Source: Massospora cicadina
Taxonomy: Eukaryota > Entomophthoromycota > Entomophthoromycetes > Entomophthorales > Entomophthoraceae
Length of the DNA stretch: 64,000 bases
NCBI GenBank assembly: GCA_022478985.1
Contig: JAKSZP010000014.1
Coordinates: 310,001 to 374,000 of the forward strand
Direction of reading: 5' to 3'
Positions 55,281 through 64,000 of this stretch are shown piece after piece. Numbering within the stretch: position 1 is the first letter of the stretch; every line of letters begins with the position of its first letter. The position numbers were made by a program, and so were the translations under genes. The notes under the pieces were generated by a model. That model saw only the letters and a list, made by a program, of their open reading frames with translations. It was not told the origin of the DNA and ran no database searches.

Positions 55281-55473
55281 TTGCTATATCATTAGTATGT
55301 TTGGCAGGTGTGTCATCTTAATTAATCTCCTCAACTAAATAACATGAGTTATGGTTAAGAAGTGAATGATCTTCCTATGGCGACAGTAGCACTTTTTAAG
55401 TCTTGGGGAGTACCCCTATTCCTGAACAGGAATAAGTTCCCTATAGAATGAGGAAGGGGCCTAAGAAGGTGCT

Positions 55474-55686
55474 GTGCCTCACATTAACAAAGGCAAAATA
55501 TCTCATGTAGTGGATGCGTGGTGGGTCACAGCCTACCCTCTTAAGGTTTCTCCCAACACAATCTTTCCTTCCACCAAGGAAATGCTGGATTTAATTAAGG
55601 GGGTGTGCAAGGAGGCAGTAGAGGCCAGAGGGCAGCAGCAGCCTCCAAGTTGTCTTCCCCTAGAACATGGTATTTTTAATAAATAA
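55474..55686 (+). pseudogene. Small conserved frame related to LTR-G sequence
   Basis: A 70-codon frame: MPHINKGKISHVVDAWWVTA, YPLKVSPNTIFPS, then EMLDLIKGVCKEAVEARG. The frame in the LTR-G right LTR (41155-41373) reads PLINQGDLAHMVDECWVTA, LPLQIPLPVPTLS, SAELL in the same order, and after its stop GISEICIEIV parallels GVCKEAVEA. Resemblance upstream in DNA is weak. Protein-level similarity with little DNA similarity suggests an old coding sequence, of a transposable element or a captured gene. I do not know the function. Confidence 0.4.
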
Positions 55687-56113
55687 ATATAAGTCTTCAA
55701 AAAGAAATAAACTAATTTTTAGATGCAGACAAATCAATAAAAGCAAAATTAAGTTTGGCAAAAAAATTCCTGAGCTTTCCAACTTTATTGTTAATGTGAA
55801 GAGCTCATACCAATAGTTTTGGTAATCGTAAATTCATTTAATCAATAATGGTATCTAGCCTACCAACTGTAATCTTTTTCAGTTTACTGAAAGGCTTTGA
55901 GGTGTGCATTGAATAGATTGTTGATATGATAGAGAATAGGTTGATAGTAGTATGAAGATTATATTTTTAGTTGAGCTCTTCACAACCAATTTGAGTATGG
56001 TTTTAATGCTAGATAGATGCTAAAGCTCTTCCTTCTGATACTATAATACATTTTGGATAACAAGGGACATTTCCCTTTGACTCTTCCTCTTTTTTAATCA
56101 AGAACCACTTGGA
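55687..56113. other. No recognised feature
   Basis: AT-rich sequence without a frame or repeat I can relate to anything else here. Confidence 0.4.
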
Positions 56114-56180
56114 CAAGAGAAACCCAGTCCCTCTTTTTTTAGTACTAGATGGTCCCAACCCAAGAGAAACCCAGTCCCTC
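56114..56180 (-). mobile_element. Ultra-short retroposed insertion, 27 nt
   Basis: Two exact 20 bp copies of caagagaaacccagtccctc (56114-56133 and 56161-56180) enclose 27 nt. On the minus strand these read GGTTGGGACCATCTAGTAC followed by T and seven A. The last 25 nt equal 54077-54101 exactly. This is a second, independent insertion of the same 3' end in the opposite orientation at an unrelated target. Confidence 0.75.
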
Positions 56181-57438
56181 CAACTCTAATTCCAAGAGTT
56201 TTAAAATGACAAATAGATATGAAAAAACTTTCTATACCACCCTGTTCACAAAGCGCATAATATAAGTTGCAAAATTGTCTAATTGTTGTTCCAAGTGAAC
56301 TGTATATTACTGTTTTATTAAATAAAATTTAAGGAATATATATAGGGAATTTGGTGCTAAAAGCTTCCGTTGGCGCCCCAATAGGAACAGTACATATCAC
56401 CAATAAATTTAGGCATTAGAAGTCATCCAAATCGAAAATTACATCATAATTCTAGTTGGATTCCACCACCAACTAGAACACACCCTCCTGTGTTGAATAT
56501 ATGAAGAACATGTACCAACGCCTTCACTAATAATTAAAAGGATTATCCTTATAAAGCTAGCAGCCTGATTAGAAAATGTGATCTTTTACCTATTAAAAAC
56601 AGGTCATGCTACCTATTAAGCTAACCCAGAAGTTGCTGCCAATTACATCGTTCTCAACGCTCAGCAACTGCCAATAACCCTTATTGACTGGCAACAAATT
56701 ATGATCCCATTCACATTATAGTTATAATTAAGAATTAAGAATTGTTAAACTGATACCTATATTACTTGTAAACATTTTTGTAGATCCTCCCCAATGGAGC
56801 ATAAATCTGACAAAAATGAATCTCAGCGAATTAGTTGACATTCCATAAGGAATCAATACCAACTATAGCTACCATGTTAAATGATAACTCCTACATCTTT
56901 TCTATGGGCTTATTATACTAATTACCCAGCGGATAAAGCAGATAATTTATTATAATTGATTAGATGGATGATTTGGGAATTCTAAAAGTCCACCACATCC
57001 TCCACTTGACCAGATTATCCAACGAAGATCAAGTTTTTAGAGGCAGGCGCCACTTCATTACAGGTCCTGTATCAGACAACATGGTCTAAGATTGATTTCA
57101 GCATACCTAAATAATCTTTTTCTTACTCAACGCGTCTCTTTGTGCTCATTCTCCTCACCGTGTTTCCTCTTCATCTTATTTTTCTGTTGCCTCCTATTAG
57201 AGCTGTTTCACAAGTCTCTATGCCACACCAGGACTATTTCAGTTGATTTTACCAACTACTATGTTCCTGAAAACAAGTTCCCCTCAGATCAGGGCTCCTA
57301 AGACTTCACGCCATACAAGGATCTTCTTAATCAAACTCATTAATGAATTCCCCGTCGCCTTCATTCCAGCAGGTTTGACTCTACTTTTTAATCATAGCGG
57401 ATCTTCAACTTTCTTTCCTTGTGCCTCTTTACAACAGA
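56181..57438. other. No recognised feature
   Basis: Between the short insertion and gypsy-D. Two overlapping plus-strand frames at 57092-57518 are Phe/Leu/Ser-rich and match nothing I know. They run into the gypsy-D LTR, which argues against a real gene. Confidence 0.4.
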
Positions 57439-57443
57439 CCCAG

Positions 57444-58187
57444 TGTGGGAATACAGCCGATTCTTTCTCGCTGGTGCTTAATGCCTGCCAGATTACACAA
57501 AAATTTATAAAAACTTAAATAAAAAAGCTAATAAAAATGTGATTTTTGTAATTATATTATCAGCGCGATAAAGGGAAAAAACGACCCCCCTCAACATCCA
57601 ACCATTTAGTATTTAAAGCACTGAGGGTCAAGGTGAATTTGGGGATATGTTTAGAATAGCTTCACTAAGTCTGAATTAGGAAATATGAAGAAATAGCATA
57701 TAATAACTTGGGAACTCGCTTCAGGGCAGCGGAACAAAGGAGGAGTAATTCTGATTGGCCCAAACATACCCATGAGGTAACGTTTTTATGAATTTAAGCC
57801 AATCACCACCTGAGAAATTTCTTGCCCCTTGGGGACCCCTGCCAAGCCTATAAAAGGGGGGTCCCATGCAGGTGCGTTGGAGGACTTTGTTGGGGTCAGG
57901 GGAGTGCCTTCCAGTAATTTCCCCAAGGTCTGTGGTGAGGTCAGAAAAATCTGACTGTTGGATTTTATGTTTGATGCCCATAGAGGTTTTGAACTAGTGT
58001 TACCTCAATTAACGGGGTTCCACCAAGAATTGGCCAGGGACTTTTGTCCAATTTCCTCAACTTTACCATTATTATTGAATGAGCTCTTAACAACATTGGA
58101 AAATTGCAAATGGCAAAAAATCCCCTCTTTGGCTGATTTTGACCCAGGACATTCTTATTCTTCAGATGTGAGGGCAAATGTCCAACA
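57444..58187 (-). repeat. Gypsy-D 3' LTR
   Basis: A 744 bp repeat of 62857-63601 with high similarity; plus-strand ends are TGTGGGAATA and TCCAACA. The left flank cccag (57439-57443) is repeated exactly after the other LTR (63602-63606). Both LTRs contain CCTATAAAAGG near the middle (57848 and 63258), a candidate TATA box that reads almost the same on both strands. Confidence 0.9.
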
Positions 58188-58640
58188 TCACCTAAGAATG
58201 TTGGGGGGGGAGAATAAAGTCAGTGGAAACGGCCATGTATGTGATTGATGGTAATACTTGTAGCTAAAGATTTTATAGAGTACTCATTTCCCCTTTTGTA
58301 AGTGATAGTGAAGGGCCTCTCCCATATTTATCCAAGCTTACCGCTTCTAGGGGTGATGCAATTATGGTAGTATAATACCATATCAGACACTTGGAATGTA
58401 GGCAGCGGGTTCAGAGCTCATTTACATCCTGCCCTTCTTTAGTCACCGTTTTGGCTAGATTAGTCATGGCCTCATATTAGAGTTGGATGATGCGCTGAGC
58501 TAATTTGCACATGACTCTCTTGGGTTCCTTAACTCTAGAGGAGAATACATCTAACTAAAAAAGCAGGTACTCCTGGTTCCCGCCCATATAAGACATGGAA
58601 GGGGGACATTTTTAAGATCTGATGACAGCTAATCCAGTAA
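58188..58640 (-). other. Gypsy-D region between integrase and 3' LTR
   Basis: Should hold the integrase C-terminus and polypurine tract. A run of seven G at 58203-58209 lies on the plus strand, that is, pyrimidines on the sense strand, so it cannot be the tract, and no other clear candidate adjoins the LTR. No chromodomain is visible. Confidence 0.45.
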
Positions 58641-59994
58641 GCCATCATAGCTCTGGGTAAGTATTGATCACAGTGAAGTGGATCAGAAGAGGCCATTTTG
58701 CATAGATAGATACTAATGTTCCATAGGCTCTTTCCACAATCCCGTCGGTAGATGGATTGTATGGAGCTGAGAAAAGTTGTTGAGCCCCCATGGAGGTGGC
58801 CAGTATTTTTACTACTCTGGAGGTGAAGTTTTTTCCATTATCACAGAGTATTACTTGAGGATAGCCATGTCAAGAGAAAAATAATCTATGTAAAAAGGTG
58901 GCTATGGCCTTGGCCGTTTGCGCATTAAGAGCTACAGCTTCCACCCACTTAGTGAAATGGTCAATTGCTACCAGGATAGATAGGTTGCCACTAGTAGTCT
59001 GAGGGAGGGGACCTACTAAATCTAGACTAATGGTGTGGAAAGGTTGTCAGAGGGGTGGTTGATACTGATGTCTAGTCTTAAAACCAGACTGCTTCTTGCA
59101 AGTAAAGAAGGCCTCCATGACATCAACAAGAGCTTCCATCATTCTACCCCAATAGTACCAATCCTTAATCCACTCATACGTTTTCTTAGCCCCTCCATGG
59201 CCTAGTGTGGAGTGTGCTTCTAGGATAGCAGGTACACATTCTGAGGGCCAAATTATGGCAGCCATTTTTCCCCACCTGCTTATACAACTTCCCGCTCTCC
59301 ACTTTAGTGTTATAAGAGTGTCGAGCTAGCATTTTCTGTACAGGCTCATCCTCGTCTTCCCAGTCATTGGGGGTCATTAAGAGGTCATGTAGCCTCTCCG
59401 CCTCACTATAATCCAAGTGAAGGACTGATAGCCGAGTCAACCCATCAACATTTATGTGATGGGTTCCAGCACGATGTTTGATCTTCATGTCATAAGGCTG
59501 GAGCTTTAAAGTCCAGCGATCTACCCGGTCAGTAGGATCTTTCATGTTCTGTAACCATTTTAGAGATGCATGGCCAGTAACCACAGTGAAGGTAGTTCCA
59601 TATAGAAAAGGGCGGTAGTGCTTTACAGCTAACAGAAAAGCAAGGCACTCCTTCTCCGTTACACTGTAGTTATGTTCAGCCTTTGATAGCTTCTTACTAA
59701 AGTAGGATACAGGATGATCTACACCGTTTTATATAATTGAGCTAAGATGGCCCCAACAGCATAGTCTGAGGCATCAGTAAACAAGATGAAGGGTTTATTA
59801 TAATCTGGGTGCCGTAGGATAGGGCGTTGTTGCATCAGTTGTTTCAGCGTCTCAAAAGCAGCCTTCTGTTCTGCAACCCACTGAAAAGGAGTGTTCTTGG
59901 TCAATAGGCGGACAAGAGGTTCACTGAGCTGGGAAAACTTATGGATGAACTGATGTAATAGCCCATCATTCCTAGAAAGACCTGAATATCCCAT
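58641..59994 (-). pseudogene. Gypsy-D RNase H and integrase
   Basis: RNase H at 59994-59450 has PILRHPDYNKPFILFTDASD (catalytic Asp), VTGHASLKWL and NVDGLTRL. The integrase zinc region at 59265-59047 has AHSTLGHGGAKKTYEWI and WYYWGRM, but the first Cys of the usual CxxC is Phe. The core at 59040-58690 reads ISLDLVGPLPQ, DHFTKWVEAVAL, VILCDNGKNFTS and STDGIVERAYGTL, so all three D, D, E positions are present. It joins element DNA to the target. Frames shift at least twice. Confidence 0.85.
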
Positions 59995-61765
59995 AAATTT
60001 TTAGGGGTGGAATTTTTGAGATGGCTTCAACTTTATCTTGTATTGATTGAATTCCTTTTTGAGAAATGAAATGCCCAAGAAAATCCAGTTGCTTTTGAAA
60101 GAAGGTACATTTGGAAGGCTTTAAATTTAATATTTGACTTCCATAGTCATTGAAAGACCTCCTTCAGATGATCAAGATGCTCGTGGAAAGTTTTTAAAAA
60201 ACAGTGATGTCATCGAGGTAGATGATGACGCAACTTAACTTCAAGTCCTGCATGATATGGTCTATTGCACGCTGGAAAGTGGCAGGTGCATTGCACAACC
60301 CTTGAGGTAATTGGGTTGGTTGGAAGAGACCCTCACTACAAATGAGAGCACATTTCTCCTGGTCCTCAGGGGAGAGATCCATTTGCCAATAGCCGCTAGC
60401 TAAGTCCATGGCAGAAAAGAACTTAGAGTCAGAGAGTTGGGCCAAGGCATCATCAATATGAGGGAGAGGATAGCTATCCTTTTTTAAGATTTTTTAGGTT
60501 GCAGTAATCCATGACTATCTGATGACATCCGTTTTTCTTTTTTATTAGCAAGAGAGGTGAAGACAGGAACTTTGGGAAAGAACTAGCAACCCCACGTCTA
60601 GTAATTGCTGAAGCTCTGCCATCATCTGCTGGTCTTCCACTTTCAATTTGCAATAAGGTTTTGACCAAATAATATGGGCATCACCCACATCAATGGATTG
60701 GCACCAACCCTTCAAGTGTCCATAGTCAGTATCAGATTCGGAGAATATACCATTATAGTCGTTGAGAAGAGTGTGAACTTTTTACAGCTCATTTGGAGTC
60801 AGATCGCCCAAGATAAGAACGTTGGGTAAGGTACATACCAGGTTATCCGTTGGCAGGCCCATATCCATCATAGTACCAATGGAGTGAATTTTTTCAATGT
60901 CCTCTACCAGGATTAACAAGCCTCTGCCAATCTCCTGGTGTTTTTTACAATTATGTTTTTGGGGGTGAGTTTTCCCAATAGCAAAGTGATGGGCCTTTGA
61001 TAAGCAGGGTCAAGAATTCCAGGTGATACCCGATGCTCCAAGAGACTGACGCCCTCAATACTAACGAGGTGCAACAAACAGTGACGTTAGATTTGTAGCG
61101 TGACTTTTGTGTCAAACACTCGTTGTTCGCCAGGTTTAATCATGACCTCATCTTCAGCATAAAAAGGGATACCTTCCCTAGCATTCACTGAATCAGAAAA
61201 CTTCTTTGTGTTGCGCCCAGAAGTGGTACAAGACAAAGGTATTGCTGTAAGGGGGTATTCAACCAGGCAAGAGTATTCGTGCTTACTGGACTCTTTATTG
61301 GATAAGACTAACGGGACTTCATAGTTGAGCAACGAAAGGGAAGCTCGCTTCAGGTTGATTATTCCCTCATACTCAATCATAAACTGAGTGCCAAAGAGAA
61401 TATCATATGTGTTGTTATCTAAAGCCACAGCAAGCGCTGATAAATAAGCTTCACAACTCTAATGGGAAGGGAAGAATATGCCCCAATAGCACGAGTATTG
61501 TTGGGGCCAGCGGTTTCAAATTCTTGCGTGTACTCCAAGTCAGGCGCTAGCTTTATCTATTGATAAGCTTAGTGGAGATCACGTTGACTGAGGAGCCAAT
61601 GTCCAAGATGGCCAATATAAGGACCTTTTGAATGACTACTTCAAACTTAGTGAGATTTACTCCAAAGTTAGGCGACAAAGCTAAAACCTCCTTGAGCCGT
61701 AAGGTGGAGGTGATTTTTAGCAGTCTCAGGATAGTTATTAATGATGGTTCATAAGGGATGAACAC
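59995..61765 (-). pseudogene. Gypsy-D protease and reverse transcriptase
   Basis: Protease at 61765-61087: LAILDIGSSVNVISTKLINR carries DIG in place of D(T/S)G, then ALDNNTYDILFGTQFM. RT at 60668-60190: SPLLLIKKKNGCHQIVMDY, SKFFSAMDLASGYWQMDLSP, LPQGLCNAPATFQRAIDHI and VIIYLDDITVF with an intact YLDD. An in-frame break separates 60474 from 60445. These are the enzymes for polyprotein processing and cDNA synthesis. It is the best preserved gypsy RT of the window. Confidence 0.85.
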
Positions 61766-62695
61766 GCTGAAGAGGTCGAATCAAGCCAGCTAAGAATTGG
61801 TCAACATTGCTGGCAGTGTCAATCACTTTTGGATACCCCAGGATTTGACTGAGGTACGTTTCTTCAGGGATGGTGGTCTCGTCTACTCCTCCAGAATTCA
61901 AATAATCAGGAACCTCTACCTCTGCGGGGGCTCCCAATACATAGTAGCCAAAATCATGATAACCACCCTCAGATTCATCCCCAAGGGTATAATTAACAAC
62001 TGGCAAGGCCGCGATGAAAGTAGGAGATTTAATAGCCTTGAGGAATGCCCTTACCAGCTTAGCTGGAGGGGTAGGCACAGCAGCTTTAGCGAGCTTGTGT
62101 GGACGGATGGTTGTTACTACATTACAGGTCTTTAATTCATAAGAAGGAGTGATAACCTTTTTAGGTCGCACAGAGGGAGCAGATCCCAACCGATCAACTA
62201 GTGATAACTCCTCAATAGTGAGAGCTGGAGGAATCAACTCATCTTCCTTGTTTGTTGCACATGAATGTAAATTGGCAACATCTACTAACGCCTCCTTTAG
62301 ATCATGGATATATTGAAAATGACTTTTCACTGAGATAATATGCCTAGCTAGAGAGGGCTGAGAAGCTAACCCAGTTAACAGGGTGGCGATAGCTTCATCC
62401 AGGGTGAGCATGTTAGAGGTTGTTAACCTTTGCGCAGCGAGGTAAAATCGCTCAGCAAAGGCAAGGAGTGGTTCATCCTCATACATGCTAAGGCTCATAA
62501 AGGCCTGTTTTCTCTGTTTAGACTCTTCTTGGATCCAAATTCAGCCAAGAGAGCCTTCTTTACCTCTGCCCAAGTGAACGAAGGGTTCAGGTAAGGAACT
62601 TTCATCTCTTGTGCTAGGCAGTTTAAACAGGGAAGAATGTACTGAACTTTTTGGGTATCAGTTAAGCCATACATGGCAGCTTCATAAACATACAC
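61749..62695 (-). pseudogene. Gypsy-D Gag
   Basis: Two frames overlapping by four bases at 62495-62498. The first (62695) reads AAMYGLTDTQKVQYILPCLN and WAEVKKALLAEFGSK. The second, open for 249 codons, reads EDEPLLAFAERFYLAAQRLT and EAIATLLTGLA. This is the fold and residue pattern of Ty3-type capsid. No zinc knuckle is visible before the protease. A frameshift at 62497 is the only obvious lesion in this gene. Confidence 0.75.
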
Positions 62696-62830
62696 AAAAT
62701 ATTGATGTTTTCTTCATCAGGAGTGAATTTTCCATAAGGGGGAAACTGTAAAGGCGCTGCTCAAGCTCCTTAAGGCGGGATAAAACGCTGGCCAGTTGCA
62801 TTTCAAGAGCAACTATTTTTTGTGTACAGG
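62696..62830 (-). other. Gypsy-D leader before Gag
   Basis: Sequence between primer site and Gag frame. A short minus frame (RLKELEQRLYSF-like near 62760) may belong to the Gag N-terminus in another frame. Confidence 0.35.
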
Positions 62831-62850
62831 AGTCCCCTGTAGTGAGCAAC
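62831..62850 (-). promoter_or_regulatory. Primer binding site of gypsy-D
   Basis: GTTGCTCACTACAGGGGACT on the minus strand, six bases after the 5' LTR. It matches the TRIM site over TGCTCACTACAGGGG and the gypsy-C site over TGCTCACTACA. The first base pair of the usual TGG is changed. Confidence 0.6.
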
Positions 62851-62856
62851 CTTTCT

Positions 62857-63601
62857 TGTGAATCCAGCTGATTCTTGCTCGCTGGTGCTTGACACCTGCC
62901 AGATTCACAAAAATTTATATAACTTAAATAAAAAGCGCTAATAAAAAATTTAATTTTATAATTTTGTTATCAGTGCAATAAAGGGAAAAAACGACCCCCC
63001 TCAACATCCAACCATTTGGTATTTAAAGCACTGAGGGTCAAGGTGAATTTGGGGATATGTTTAGAATAGCTTCACCAAGTCTGAATTAGGAAATATAAAG
63101 AAATAGCATATAATAACTTGGGAACTTGCTTCAGGGCAGCGGAACAAAGGAAGAGGAATTCTGATTGGCCCAAACATACCCATGAGGTAACGTTTTTATG
63201 AATTTAAGCCAATCACCACCTGAAAATTTCTTGCACTTTGGGGGACCCCTGCCAAGCCTATAAAAGGTGGGTCCCATGCAGGTGCGTTGGAGGACTTTGT
63301 TGGGGTCAGGGGAGTGCCTTCCAGTAATTTCCCCAAGGTCTGTGGTGAGGTCAGAAAAATCTGGCTGTTGGATTTTATGTTTGATGCCATAGAGGTTTTG
63401 AACTAATGTTACCTCAATTAATGGGGTTCCACTGAGAATTGGCCAGGGACTTTTGGCCTATTTCCTTGACTTTACCATTATTGTTATTTATAAACGAGCT
63501 TTTAACAACATTGGAAAATTGCAAATGGCAAAAAACCCCTCCTTGGCTGAATTTGACCCAGGACATTCTTATTCTTCAGCTGTGAGAGCAAATGTCTGTC
63601 A
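62857..63601 (-). repeat. Gypsy-D 5' LTR
   Basis: A 745 bp partner of 57444-58187; plus-strand ends are TGTGAATCC and TCTGTCA. It is followed by the exact duplication cccag (63602-63606). Confidence 0.9.
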
Positions 63602-63606
63602 CCCAG

Positions 63607-64000
63607 GTTCAACACAAGCTGGTCCTACCAAACGTTCACTTGATCTTCATCACTACTGTCACCATAGTTCATCTCATTTTTTACTGCTAAATAGAGGAAA
63701 GTGGGAAAACCTCCAGATACTCTTTATTTCAGCAAAAATAAAAATAGATCTCATATTTTTTAATTTTTTCAATAATGAATTTTCTTATAGTTAAATAAAT
63801 TCTAATATTATCTTACTTCTTATATATTTCTCTATTCTTATTATATATCAATTTTTTATTATTTTCTCTTAGAACTTGTGTTTTTAGGTAATTGGTATGG
63901 ACCCAGTTCACTATATATCCATCAACGATGTTTTTTAGTATATAGGCTATCAAGAAATTGCTTTTCTGACATCGATGAATCCCCCCCCTTGGGTTGGGAC
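63607..64000. other. No recognised feature
   Basis: Right flank of gypsy-D, AT-rich, with no ORF or repeat that I can place. Confidence 0.4.

Noticed and set aside
54077..56158. Perfect 25 bp inverted repeat, 2.08 kb apart, resembling terminal inverted repeats of a DNA transposon
   Set aside because: Each arm is itself flanked by its own 17 or 20 bp direct repeat and ends in an A run, so they are two separate short retroposed insertions, and no transposase frame lies between them.
57721..57981. Small genes in the gypsy-D LTRs (57721-57981 and 63196-63390, minus)
   Set aside because: The two frames are the same LTR sequence, differ by shifts between copies and have no known domain; LTR-borne chance frames are the simpler reading.
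58203..58209. G7 run as polypurine tract of gypsy-D
   Set aside because: It lies on the wrong strand for the element's orientation.
1..64000. Host protein-coding genes
   Set aside because: No frame of usual gene length with intron-like signals or a recognisable cellular domain was seen; every long frame belongs to a mobile element.

Overview
The window reads as eukaryotic, most likely fungal, intergenic DNA made almost entirely of transposable elements in several states of decay. No intact host gene, rRNA, tRNA gene or CRISPR array could be supported. The fungal guess rests on the mix of chromodomain Ty3/gypsy elements, two-ORF LINEs with a C-terminal CCHC motif, tRNA-headed SINEs and a very AT-rich background. 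A TE-inflated fungus such as a rust is possible, but the species cannot be told from sequence alone.

The main result is that most of the window resolves into one multi-level nest of insertions. The ground layer is a minus-strand series of LINE-type ORF1 units: U1 split between 53.7-55.3 and 37.1-37.5 kb, U2 at 7.2-9.0, U3 at 4.4-7.2 and U4 at 0.3-3.4. Gypsy-A (minus, LTRs at 9.0-10.7 and 36.0-37.1) lies between U1 and U2. Its reverse transcriptase is split by element B, which has two ~0.75 kb LTRs and a ~0.6 kb interior. One LTR of B is split by gypsy-C (plus, LTRs 15023-16126 and 32915-34023). Gypsy-C carries two full-length ~5.28 kb LINEs in opposite orientation, each with exact 15-16 bp target duplications.

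Independently, the chromovirus gypsy-E (plus, 37464-53671) split the U1 ORF. It was then invaded by a chromodomain-only non-autonomous LTR element (LTR-G, 39445-42309), a TRIM (43468-45765), a partial gypsy-C-like element (about 46.4-47.75) and an orphan LINE-ORF1 element in its 3' LTR (50420-53162). Gypsy-D (minus, 57444-63601) is a separate, better preserved element with a perfect 5 bp duplication. Two tRNA-derived SINEs (about 2.44-2.75 and 36.35-36.48 kb) and two retroposed insertions of only 22 and 27 nt (54.08 and 56.13 kb) complete the picture.

Nearly every coding region carries frameshifts and stops, so nothing here is clearly autonomous. The exception is the 179-codon chromodomain ORF at 40640-41179, which is open throughout. 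All element names (gypsy-A, B, LTR-G and so on) are local labels used only here.
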